Shown piece after piece: positions 1-6,345 of a DNA stretch of 13,078 bases. Both the position numbers and the translations under genes were made by a program. The DNA is taken from the NCBI GenBank assembly GCA_017455945.1, contig JAFTLM010000294.1, forward strand, positions 1 to 13,078. The letters run 5' to 3'. The notes beneath the pieces were generated by a model. That model was not told the origin of the DNA, made no database searches, and was given only the letters and a program-made list of their open reading frames with translations. Source of the DNA: Clostridia bacterium. Its GTDB lineage: Bacteria > Bacillota > Clostridia > Oscillospirales > CAG-272. Numbering within the stretch: position 1 is the stretch's first letter; the number at the start of each line of letters is the position of its first letter.

Positions 1-1
1 C

Positions 2-121
2 ATCGAAGACAAAAGATTCAGCAATCAGTTTTGGAAACTCATTCGCTATGTAGAAGGTTTTGACCGAGGTTTTGCAGCCGAGTTCAGAAGGATAGAAAAG
101 GTGTTGACCACAGGTGAATAA
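2..121 (+). CDS. C-terminal end of unidentified protein (5' partial)
   Basis: An open frame enters from the left edge and gives 39 residues before a TAA at 119-121. The visible tail is rich in aromatic and charged residues (FWKLIRYVEGFDRGF, then AEFRRIEKV) and looks like one or two amphipathic helices. The gene that follows begins 3 bases after its stop, and that gene's ribosome binding site (aggtga) lies inside this reading frame, so the two are probably translated together. I do not recognise the family and cannot assign a function from the tail. It is treated as real because the frame is open to the window edge and couples neatly to the next gene. Confidence 0.55.
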   Translation: MEDKRFSNQFWKLIRYVEGFDRGFAAEFRRIEKVLTTGE

Positions 122-124
122 GCG

Positions 125-331
125 ATGAGAACCATAATTCACCTTGACAAGAAATACGTTTCTATATGGCTCACTCGCCTCGAAGCACAAGATGAAAAGG
201 TTTGTGAATCGCTGAAGCCAATCTTTCGAGACTTCAAAAAACAAGGCTACCAAGTAGTAGTCTTTGAGTCAGGAACCGGCGAACTCGTAGAACTCACAAA
301 GTGTCTACTCGAATATAACGCCATGCATTGA
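125..331 (+). CDS. Small hypothetical protein, 68 aa
   Basis: A 68-residue protein beginning MRTIIHLDKKYVSIWL. The start is supported by aggtga about 7 bases upstream and by the 3-base gap after the preceding stop. The predicted pattern alternates strands and helices: a strand (RTIIHLD), a charged middle (residues about 20-40), a hydrophobic strand (YQVVVFESG, about 42-50), then a helix ending CLLEYNA. There is no signal peptide, membrane segment or cysteine pair. I do not recognise a named family. Small soluble proteins of this kind are common in the cargo or mobilisation regions of integrative elements, but that is context only. The stop overlaps the -35 box of the next transcription unit. 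Confidence 0.6.
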   Translation: MRTIIHLDKKYVSIWLTRLEAQDEKVCESLKPIFRDFKKQGYQVVVFESGTGELVELTKCLLEYNAMH

Positions 332-356
332 TTTATTCACAAAAATATGGTATAAT
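328..356 (+). promoter_or_regulatory. Promoter of the membrane XRE gene
   Basis: TTGATT at 328-333, a 17-base spacer, then TATAAT at 351-356, preceded by TG one base before the -10 box (extended -10). The -35 box overlaps the stop codon of the previous gene. It drives the gene starting at 486 and leaves a leader of about 120 bases, in which I see no convincing riboswitch or terminator. Confidence 0.7.
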
Positions 357-485
357 TATCTCATCGACAAATAAGAATTTGCAGGAATAATTAGTAATTC
401 CACTTAGATTCTCCAAATAGGGGATGTTGTTTTTCAGAGAAAAGAGGTATGCTTTTTCTACAAACAACAAACGGAGGTAGAGAAA

Positions 486-950
486 ATGAATCAACAAGCA
501 ACGGGAAAGTTTATAGCACAAAAAAGAAAAGAGAAAAGCCTTACACAGGAACAGTTGGCAGAAAAGCTTGGAGTATCTAATAAAACCGTTTCGAAATGGG
601 AAACAGGCAAATGCATGCCCGATTACTCTGTCGTAAAAATCTTATGTGAAGAATTAGAAATTACAGTTGCAGAGCTGATGGATGGAGAAGCTGCCGAGGA
701 AAGAAGTGTTCGCGCATATGATGACGAGCAAATCATGGATTTGCTGAAAAGGACACAGGATTTGGAAAAGCAAAAAAACTTGCTTTACGGAGTGTTACTT
801 ATTGTAATGGGAATTGCATTGCAGGCACTTTCTTATACGCTTGGCGGTTCCAATGTAAAAGATTTTTTCTCAGGACTTCTATTGGGAATATCAATCGCTG
901 AAATGCTGGTTGGTATTTATGTGGTTGGAAAAGGCATAGCTGGTCGATAA
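486..950 (+). CDS. XRE-family regulator with two membrane segments
   Basis: The 154-residue product starts with a Cro/C1-type helix-turn-helix (residues about 8-63), including the typical LTQEQLAEKLGVSNKTVSKWE core. A charged linker follows (about 66-97), then two hydrophobic segments (about 99-119 and 128-148) separated by a short polar turn, suggesting a hairpin in the membrane with the DNA-binding domain in the cytoplasm. GGAGG at 473-477 supports the start. Proteins with this architecture are common in Bacillota as probable membrane-tethered transcription factors; their targets are usually unknown. It has its own promoter and terminator, so it forms a single-gene unit. No cognate membrane partner or toxin is visible next to it. 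Confidence 0.88.
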   Translation: MNQQATGKFIAQKRKEKSLTQEQLAEKLGVSNKTVSKWETGKCMPDYSVVKILCEELEITVAELMDGEAAEERSVRAYDDEQIMDLLKRTQDLEKQKNLLYGVLLIVMGIALQALSYTLGGSNVKDFFSGLLLGISIAEMLVGIYVVGKGIAGR

Positions 951-983
951 ATTCCAATTTGTCGGGGGGATTGCACCAATAAC

Positions 984-1033
984 CAAAACATAATATAATA
1001 CAGCCCATCGAGGAGTTTTTCTTCGGTGGGCTT
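984..1033 (+). repeat. Copy 1 of a repeated gene-end/terminator block
   Basis: This block and 1820-1869 share AAAACATAATAT, then ACAGCCCAT, GAGGAGT and TCGGTGGGCTT in the same order and nearly the same spacing. They differ mainly in the loop and in 3-5 bases after the first segment. In copy 2 the first segment is the 3' end of the nucleotidyltransferase gene (NII-stop); copy 1 can be read the same way (NII-stop). Confidence 0.6.
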
Positions 1034-1039
1034 ATTTTT
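1002..1039 (+). terminator. Rho-independent terminator after the membrane XRE gene
   Basis: A 12-base stem (1002-1013 with 1021-1032, two G-T wobbles) around a T-rich loop, followed by a T-rich run. It is closely related in sequence to the terminator at 1838-1874 (see the repeat entries). Confidence 0.8.
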
Positions 1040-1040
1040 A

Positions 1041-1069
1041 TTGAAAAAACTCAAAAAAAGTGATAAAAT
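1041..1069 (+). promoter_or_regulatory. Upstream promoter candidate (P1) of the nucleotidyltransferase gene
   Basis: TTGAAA at 1041-1046, a 17-base A-rich spacer, then TAAAAT at 1064-1069. It lies just after the preceding terminator and 15 bases ahead of a second, better -35 box. Confidence 0.45.
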
Positions 1070-1083
1070 ATAGTAAAAAGCTC

Positions 1084-1112
1084 TTGACAAACACGATGTT
1101 TTGGTGTATTCT
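1084..1112 (+). promoter_or_regulatory. Promoter (P2) of the nucleotidyltransferase gene
   Basis: A perfect TTGACA at 1084-1089, a 17-base spacer, then TATTCT at 1107-1112. Because the -10 box sits downstream of a possible TTG start at 1101, that start cannot lie on this transcript, which supports the ATG at 1170. A small inverted repeat, TATCG-N5-CGATA (1122-1136), lies just after the expected start of transcription and could be an operator. Confidence 0.68.
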
Positions 1113-1169
1113 ATTACGATTTATCGACCAACGATAGATGGGTGGCTTGGGATAGAAAGGATTTTTGAT

Positions 1170-1832
1170 ATGTACAGATATGTTGAAGACAAAGAATTTT
1201 TAAGACGCGCCCAAAATTGTTGCAGTGACCTTATGCACGAATTGGAAGAGGAACTCCGAGAAAACGGTATCAATTCGCAGTTTTTCTTGGTAGGTAGCGG
1301 TGCCAGAAATATGGTAACGCAAAATGCTGATGAAGCTATCGATTTTGACTATAACCTTAACATCATCAGCTGCGAAGACTTCCACGATTGCAAAACGATA
1401 AAGCACGAGGTGCTTGTGGCATTTAACAAGGTTATGCGCCGAAACAACCTAGCAGATGTTGACGACTCGACTTCCTCAATCACCACGAAGAAGATACATT
1501 TTCGTGACGACCCGGACATCGAGTTTTCTATGGACGTTTGCATCGTAACGCTTGAAACGGACGGAAGGTGGCTTCGCCTTATACACGAAAAAGGAATTAA
1601 CACATATTACGACCGATATTATTGGAATATTGCGCCACACTCCAAGGATTACACGGACAAGGCTAAAGCAATAAAATCAGTTCCCGGTTGGTGGGACAAA
1701 GTCAGGGCGCAGTATCTAAAAATCAAGAACCGCTATTTGACGCAGAATGACCATGACCATCCCTCCTTTACTTGCTATATTGAAGCTATACACAACGTAT
1801 ATCACGAAATGCGAAACAAAAACATAATATGA
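1170..1832 (+). CDS. Stand-alone Pol-beta-superfamily nucleotidyltransferase
   Basis: A 220-residue protein with the signature of the nucleotidyltransferase fold. FLVGSGARN (residues about 39-47) matches the GS motif, DFDYNL (58-63) supplies the two metal-binding aspartates D58 and D60, and FSMDVCIV (119-126) supplies the third, D122. The family transfers a nucleotidyl group from an NTP to a small molecule, protein, RNA or another nucleotide. Which substrate applies here cannot be told from sequence. The start at 1170 is chosen over the in-frame TTG at 1101 because it has a good ribosome binding site (GAAAGGA) and because the promoter lies inside the longer version. It has no HEPN, helicase or effector neighbour, unlike MNT/HEPN toxin-antitoxin pairs or CBASS operons. 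It forms a single-gene unit with its own promoter and terminator. Confidence 0.8.
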   Translation: MYRYVEDKEFLRRAQNCCSDLMHELEEELRENGINSQFFLVGSGARNMVTQNADEAIDFDYNLNIISCEDFHDCKTIKHEVLVAFNKVMRRNNLADVDDSTSSITTKKIHFRDDPDIEFSMDVCIVTLETDGRWLRLIHEKGINTYYDRYYWNIAPHSKDYTDKAKAIKSVPGWWDKVRAQYLKIKNRYLTQNDHDHPSFTCYIEAIHNVYHEMRNKNII

Positions 1833-1869
1833 CACACAGCCCATTGAGGAGTCCACCTCGGTGGGCTTT
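1820..1869 (+). repeat. Copy 2 of the repeated gene-end/terminator block
   Basis: Partner of the block at 984-1033, with the same order of shared segments. The two copies bracket the nucleotidyltransferase gene and its promoters (about 790 bases between them). Confidence 0.6.
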
Positions 1870-1874
1870 TTTTG
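1838..1874 (+). terminator. Rho-independent terminator after the nucleotidyltransferase gene
   Basis: A 12-base stem (1838-1849 with 1856-1867, two G-T wobbles), 6-base loop, then eight T residues from the stem end. It begins 5 bases after the stop codon. Confidence 0.88.
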
Positions 1875-1902
1875 TTATCTGTCCGTCAAAATACAAGAAA
1901 AT

Positions 1903-1932
1903 GAAAGTGGGGGGTTGACTTTTGCCACTTCC
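1903..1932. other. Imperfect inverted repeat ahead of the recombinase operon
   Basis: AAGTGG (1905-1910) and CCACTT (1925-1930) form inverted arms around a G-rich then T-rich centre containing TTGACT. It lies 29 bases before the first gene of a serine-recombinase operon. TTGACT looks like a -35 box, but the matching -10 position is poor and too close to the ribosome binding site, so an operator or recombinase binding site is at least as likely as a promoter. Confidence 0.3.
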
Positions 1933-1958
1933 CGTGAGTTTAGGGTGGAGGTGGTATT

Positions 1959-2369
1959 ATGACAACCAATGAAAAAGAACAGATAATAGCGTTAAAAAAT
2001 CGAGGATTAGGATGCAATCGCATTGCAAAAATATCAGGAGTTCCGCTCGGAACGGTCAAATCATTTTTAAGTAGGACGGATATTAAGCCCCCGGAGCTTC
2101 CCACGGGTGTGTGTTTGGCTTGCGGTAAGGAGATCCACAACACGGCAAACGTTAAAAGCAAGCGTTTCTGCTCCGGGGCTTGTAGGCAGAAGTGGTGGAA
2201 TGCACACCTATATTTAGTGAATCGGAAGGCGTTTTATGACTTCACCTGTCCCCACTGCGGTAAAAAGTTCACAGCTTACGGCAACGACCACAGGATTTAT
2301 TGCTCACGAGAATGCTATGCGGAGGCGAGGAGAAAGAATGGAAAATTATCAGAACATTATCATGTATAA
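1959..2369 (+). CDS. HTH and double zinc-ribbon protein, recombinase-associated
   Basis: A 136-residue protein. Residues about 3-40 form a sigma-70 region-4-like helix-turn-helix (QIIALKNRGLGCNRIAKISG, then TVKSFL). Two cysteine clusters follow: CLACG with CSGAC (about 53-74) and CPHCG with CSREC (about 96-119), each a CxxC plus CxxxC pair typical of a treble-clef or ribbon zinc site. GGAGG at 1947-1951 supports the start. Proteins of this type are often annotated as sigma-70 region 4 proteins in Clostridia and sit just ahead of serine recombinases, as here. It lacks sigma regions 2 and 3, so it is more likely a DNA-binding accessory or regulator than a sigma factor. The last 32 bases overlap the next gene. 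Confidence 0.82.
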   Translation: MTTNEKEQIIALKNRGLGCNRIAKISGVPLGTVKSFLSRTDIKPPELPTGVCLACGKEIHNTANVKSKRFCSGACRQKWWNAHLYLVNRKAFYDFTCPHCGKKFTAYGNDHRIYCSRECYAEARRKNGKLSEHYHV

Positions 2370-2502
2370 ATTGGCTATGCATATGGCTGAAGATATGAAA
2401 AATAGGGGTATTATTACCGAGGAAGAATACGTCACTATTGAACAAAAAATGTGCGAAAAATTCTCCATAAAATCTACCTCTATATACCGCAATATGACTT
2501 GA
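2338..2502 (+). CDS. SHOCT-like small protein, 54 aa
   Basis: A 54-residue protein starting MENYQNIIMYKLAMHMAED. The start is set by GAGGAG at 2327-2332, five bases before ATG; longer versions of this frame would run deep inside the upstream gene. Residues about 21-45 (NRGIITEEEYVTIEQKMCEKF) match the short SHOCT motif, a helix, short turn, helix in which an ITEEEYxxIexKL pattern recurs. SHOCT motifs are thought to mediate protein-protein contact, and small SHOCT proteins of this size recur directly upstream of serine recombinases in Clostridia. It overlaps the HTH/zinc gene by about 31 bases and precedes the first recombinase by 50 bases. The exact role in recombination is unknown. Confidence 0.8.
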   Translation: MENYQNIIMYKLAMHMAEDMKNRGIITEEEYVTIEQKMCEKFSIKSTSIYRNMT

Positions 2503-2552
2503 TATATAAGTGTTTTAGAGGTAATATGTGACTACCAAAAAAGGAGGTATTT

Positions 2553-3851
2553 ATGCGAGTAATTCAAGATGTTACACCCAAACGGGCAACAGAACTGAAA
2601 AGGCTCCGCGTTTGCGCCTACGCACGTGTCTCTTCTGGCAAGGATGCGATGCTGCACTCGCTTTCAGCACAGGTCAGTTATTATCAAAAATTCATATCTT
2701 CGCACATCGATTGGACATTTTGCGGAATCTATGCGGACGAGGCTTTCACAGGTACAAAGGAAGTCCGCCCACAGTTCCAACAAATGCTTGAGGAATGCCG
2801 AAAAGGAAACGTGGATTTGATTGTTACTAAGTCAATCAGCCGCCTTGCGAGGAATACGATAACCCTTCTACAGACGGTTCGAGAACTCAAGACAATGGGA
2901 GTGGATGTTTACTTTGAAGAACAGAATATTCACACCCTTTCCGCAGACGGAGAGTTGATGCTTTCCATCCTTGCTTCCTACGCACAGGAAGAGAGCCTTT
3001 CAGCAAGCGAAAATCAGAAGTGGCGCATCCGCAAGAGCTTTGAGGCAGGTGAGATAACCGCAGGTTTTCCAAAGCTCTTTGGATACAAAGTAGTCAAAGG
3101 CAGGATTACGATTGACGAGGACGCAGCTCCCTTGGTGCGTGAGATTTTTTCACAGTTTGCGAATGGGGCGTCGTTAGCAGAGATAGCACATTGGCTTACT
3201 GCCAACAACATTCCGTGCATCGTAAAGGGTGCGTGGACAAGCAGAAAAGTGAAACTTATTCTTGCAAACGAAAAATATTCAGGCAACTCACTGCTTCAAA
3301 AGACTTTCAGAAATAACCACCTCGAAAAACGAAAGATAGTCAATCGAGGGCATTTACCACAGTTTTTTGTGGAAGATTCGCACCCTGCCATAGTGGATAT
3401 GGTGACCTACCAAATCGTAGCGGAACGGTTACAACAAGCCTCCGATTATTTCACTTCACCCTCGCCACAGAGCGAATCGCCCTTTTCAAAAAAGATGGTT
3501 TGCGGTTACTGCGGTGGCTATGTAAAAAGGGCTAAAAACAATGCACGTACCATATGGAACTGCCACCGATACCTTGAAGATGGGAGAGCCGGGTGCGAAG
3601 GCGCAAAACAAATCCGCAACGATATGCTCGAACAGATTTGTTGCGAAGTGTTCGGTTGGGAGAGCTTGGATGAGGAGTTTATACGCAAAAAGATAGTAAA
3701 AATCAAAGTTTTTGACCGCAAACTGCTATTTGAAATGGTAGACGGCAGAACGATTGAAAAAGAATGGAAATACAAGTCACGCTCGGCTTCTTGGACTCCC
3801 GAGATGCGAGAGAGGGCTAGACAAAAAGCATTATTACAGCACGGAGGTTAA
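2553..3851 (+). CDS. Large serine recombinase 1, 432 aa
   Basis: A complete serine recombinase that cuts and rejoins DNA through a serine-DNA link. The catalytic domain (about 18-155) contains YARVS with nucleophile S27 and R25, DEAFTGT at 62-68, and SRLARN with R97 and R100. The recombinase domain follows (about 165-290, FGYKVV through ERLQQ), then a zinc ribbon with C317, C320, C337 and C348. The C-terminal part after the ribbon is short and has no long coiled coil, so at 432 residues it is at the small end for large serine recombinases. AAGGAGG at 2541-2547 gives a strong start. It is separated by one base from the second recombinase, and the two are probably produced together, as with other paired recombinases of Bacillota islands. 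Confidence 0.93.
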   Translation: MRVIQDVTPKRATELKRLRVCAYARVSSGKDAMLHSLSAQVSYYQKFISSHIDWTFCGIYADEAFTGTKEVRPQFQQMLEECRKGNVDLIVTKSISRLARNTITLLQTVRELKTMGVDVYFEEQNIHTLSADGELMLSILASYAQEESLSASENQKWRIRKSFEAGEITAGFPKLFGYKVVKGRITIDEDAAPLVREIFSQFANGASLAEIAHWLTANNIPCIVKGAWTSRKVKLILANEKYSGNSLLQKTFRNNHLEKRKIVNRGHLPQFFVEDSHPAIVDMVTYQIVAERLQQASDYFTSPSPQSESPFSKKMVCGYCGGYVKRAKNNARTIWNCHRYLEDGRAGCEGAKQIRNDMLEQICCEVFGWESLDEEFIRKKIVKIKVFDRKLLFEMVDGRTIEKEWKYKSRSASWTPEMRERARQKALLQHGG

Positions 3852-3852
3852 A

Positions 3853-5442
3853 ATGGGAAAAGTAAGAGTCATTCCCGCAACGAGGGATTTCCACACAGGG
3901 TTATCAAAAAACAGTATGCGCAAACGCAGAGTGGCGGCATACGCACGTGTTTCCACCAATAGCGAAGAGCAAGTTACCTCTTACGAGGCGCAGGTGGACT
4001 ACTACACCAAATACATACAAGGCAGAGCCGATTGGGAGTTCGTAAAGGTTTATACCGATGAGGGCATTTCAGGCACGAATACCAAGCACAGGGACGGCTT
4101 CAATGAGATGATTGAAGATGCCCTTGCAGGCAAGATTGACCTTATCATTACCAAGAGTGTCAGCCGTTTTGCGAGAAACACGGTAGACAGCCTTATCACC
4201 GTTCGTAAGCTCAAGGAAAAAGGCATCGAGGTTTACTTTGAAAAGGAAAACATCTACACCCTTGACAGCAAGGGAGAGCTGCTTATAACGATTATGAGTT
4301 CCTTGGCACAGGAAGAAAGCCGAAGCATCTCGGAAAACATCACGTGGGGCAAGCGGAAATTCTTTGCGGACGGCAGGGTTTACCTTCCTTACAAGAACTT
4401 CCTCGGCTACGAAAAGGGTGAGGATGGTTTACCACAAATTGTGCCTGAAGAGGCAGAAATCATCCGCTACATTTACGCAATGTTCCTTGAAGGCAAAACT
4501 CCCTATGCGATAGCCTCTACTTTGACCGAGAACGGCATTCCCACGCCAAGGCAAAAGGCAGTGTGGACATCTAGCACCATTGAGAGCATTCTTACAAACG
4601 AAAAATACAAAGGTGCAGCCCTTTTGCAGAAGACCTTTACTATGGACTTCCTCACCAAGAAAATGAAGGTGAACGAGGGCGAAGTTCCGCAATACTACAT
4701 TGAGGACAGCCACGAGGCAATTATCGACCCTTGCGAGTTCGAGCTTGTTCAGGCAGAGATGGCAAGGCGCAAAGGACTCCGAGCCACCTATAGCGGAAAC
4801 ACGGTTTTTGCATCCCGTATTGTTTGCGGTGATTGCGGAAGCTACTATGGCGCAAAAACGTGGCACTCCAACAGCAAGTACAGAAGAACCATTTACCGTT
4901 GCTTTAATAAATACGCAGATAAGGACAACAAGTGTGGAACTCCCCACCTTACCGAAGAGGAAATCAAAGCCGCCTTCATTGCCGTTTTCAACATCATAAT
5001 GACCGACAAGGAAACTATCCTTGATGCTTGCAGAGTGATGCAAGAAACCTTGACCGACAACGCCGAGCTTGACACCAAAATTGCCAAGGTCAAGGATATG
5101 CTTGATGACCAACACACCCTTATCAAAACCCACGTGGAAGACAACATGCATCGCTCCCAAGACCAAGAGGCATTTTGGCACAAATACGAAGAGTATGAAA
5201 AGCGAATCAACGAGCTTGCAGCCGAGCTTGATGCTCTGAAATTAAAGCGCCTTCAGCGAATCCAAGAAGCTGAAATTATCGGTGCCTTTATGTTTGAACT
5301 CTACGAGCGCGATGGTGTGCTTGAGAGCTTTGACGAGCGCCTTTGGGTCGCTTCGGTGGACATTGTAACGGTCTATCATACGGGGGATATGCTTTTCCGA
5401 TTCAAGAACGGAATGGAGATAAAACACCTAAAAAGTAAATAA
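3853..5442 (+). CDS. Large serine recombinase 2, 529 aa
   Basis: A complete large serine recombinase. The catalytic domain (about 25-165) has YARVS with nucleophile S34 and R32, DEGISGT at 69-75, and SRFARN with R105 and R108. A recombinase domain follows (about 180-310, FLGYEKGEDGLPQIVPEE onwards), then a zinc ribbon (C325, C328, C350, C361). A long charged region (about 395-475) has the character of the coiled-coil arm that controls synapsis and integration direction in this family, and the end is a short beta-rich tail. The start at 3853 is chosen because GGAGG stands 6 bases upstream and the stop of recombinase 1 is at 3851; an extension to 3754 would overlap that gene and adds nothing family-like. 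It resembles recombinase 1 through the N-terminal half but differs strongly at the C-terminus. Confidence 0.94.
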   Translation: MGKVRVIPATRDFHTGLSKNSMRKRRVAAYARVSTNSEEQVTSYEAQVDYYTKYIQGRADWEFVKVYTDEGISGTNTKHRDGFNEMIEDALAGKIDLIITKSVSRFARNTVDSLITVRKLKEKGIEVYFEKENIYTLDSKGELLITIMSSLAQEESRSISENITWGKRKFFADGRVYLPYKNFLGYEKGEDGLPQIVPEEAEIIRYIYAMFLEGKTPYAIASTLTENGIPTPRQKAVWTSSTIESILTNEKYKGAALLQKTFTMDFLTKKMKVNEGEVPQYYIEDSHEAIIDPCEFELVQAEMARRKGLRATYSGNTVFASRIVCGDCGSYYGAKTWHSNSKYRRTIYRCFNKYADKDNKCGTPHLTEEEIKAAFIAVFNIIMTDKETILDACRVMQETLTDNAELDTKIAKVKDMLDDQHTLIKTHVEDNMHRSQDQEAFWHKYEEYEKRINELAAELDALKLKRLQRIQEAEIIGAFMFELYERDGVLESFDERLWVASVDIVTVYHTGDMLFRFKNGMEIKHLKSK

Positions 5443-5455
5443 TTATAGTCAAAAA

Positions 5456-5497
5456 ATGCTCCTACGATGCTTTTCGCAGGAGCATATTACTATTTTT
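5456..5497. terminator. Bidirectional terminator between convergent operons
   Basis: ATGCTCCT at 5456-5463 pairs with AGGAGCAT at 5478-5485, extended by CG pairs after one mismatch. A T-rich run follows on the + side (5491-5497), and six T residues follow on the - side (AAAAAA at 5451-5456). It ends both the + recombinase operon and the - six-gene operon. Confidence 0.82.
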
Positions 5498-6344
5498 AGA
5501 CATCGGTAGGAATGTCAAATTGCACGGGTTCGTAGTCCTCCTCGTCTATGCCTTCCTTCTCATAGAGCTTGCCGATGCGCAAACGATGGGGGCTATTCTT
5601 CTTTTTGCCGTTGTACTCGATAACCATAGCTTCCGCATAGCCCATCATACCGGGGCGACGTTCTTTTGCGGTTCGTGCAAGGGTCTTTAAGGATACCGCA
5701 CCGAGTTTCTCTTTGAAGACCTCGTCATCAAGGACATTTTTATAAACCACAACGAGCTTGGCTACGGCTTTCATAATGCTTCCAGTGAAGGAGTTGCAAT
5801 CTCCCTCCCAAGCGCCGATTATGAGCCTTAAAACGCGGCTTAAAACGTGATAACCATAGTCCTTGTAAATTCCCTCAACAGTGGCAATGGCGCAAATCAC
5901 GCCGTGGGCTTTTTGTGAACCGATAGTCAGACCGAAAGACTCCACGAGGTCACGTATGATAATTTGCTCGTCATTGCCCGCCTCGATGTTTGCCATAAAG
6001 ATTTCAAGGGGCTGAAGGCTTTTAACAAACTTCATCTGATTGGCAAAAATATCGGCTTCGTGTTCGTAGCAAAGGTCATCATAAACCATACACCATACGG
6101 GGGTTTCACGAGAGCCAGAAACAAGCGCCACAATTTCTATCGTGTGCTGTCCGTTAAAAACATAATTGATGCCATCCCGGCGGCTGACCTTGACGGGGTT
6201 GATTTGGTAAAGGTCAAAGTTCTCCGCAGCACGGGCAATGTGCGTATGCGAGAGGCTACGCTGATAATCTTGGTTTGAAACAAGGTTTTTGATGGGTATC
6301 TGCTCGAAATGCACGTTAGGCACGAACATACTGTAATCGTCCAT
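5496..6344 (-). CDS. ParB-like protein, resembles DUF6551 type
   Basis: A 282-residue soluble protein. The N-terminal part (about 13-110) has the layout of a ParB/sulfiredoxin-type domain: IPIKNLVSNQDYQR, then INPVKVSRR and YVFNGQHTIEIVAL (residues 61-74), where NGQHT is in the place of the DGxHR nucleotide-binding motif of ParB. The middle (about 110-215) is mainly helical, and the tail (about 225-282) is charged. I associate this pattern with proteins annotated as DUF6551 in Bacillota and phages, but cannot run the search. It has no recognisable HTH. AAAGGAGGAG before ATG sets the start, and the upstream ParB-HTH gene ends one base earlier. It is the last gene of the six-gene operon. Confidence 0.72.
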   Translation of the reverse strand: MDDYSMFVPNVHFEQIPIKNLVSNQDYQRSLSHTHIARAAENFDLYQINPVKVSRRDGINYVFNGQHTIEIVALVSGSRETPVWCMVYDDLCYEHEADIFANQMKFVKSLQPLEIFMANIEAGNDEQIIIRDLVESFGLTIGSQKAHGVICAIATVEGIYKDYGYHVLSRVLRLIIGAWEGDCNSFTGSIMKAVAKLVVVYKNVLDDEVFKEKLGAVSLKTLARTAKERRPGMMGYAEAMVIEYNGKKKNSPHRLRIGKLYEKEGIDEEDYEPVQFDIPTDV

Positions 6345-6345
6345 C

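Noticed and set aside
1101..1169. N-terminal extension of the nucleotidyltransferase from a TTG codon
   Set aside because: The -10 box of a good promoter lies inside it and the ATG at 1170 has a clear ribosome binding site.
1084..1832. Nucleotidyltransferase as part of a CBASS or MNT/HEPN defence pair
   Set aside because: No effector, HEPN or ancillary gene is adjacent; both neighbours are separate transcription units.
1915..1943. TTGACT as -35 box of the four-gene + operon
   Set aside because: The -10 position (GTTTAG) is poor and would place the start of transcription in the ribosome binding site.
3754..3852. N-terminal extension of recombinase 2
   Set aside because: It overlaps the end of recombinase 1, and GGAGG stands directly before the ATG at 3853.
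4429..5181. A 250-codon open frame on the - strand
   Set aside because: It lies fully inside recombinase 2, whose motifs are unmistakable, and has no ribosome binding site or recognisable domain.
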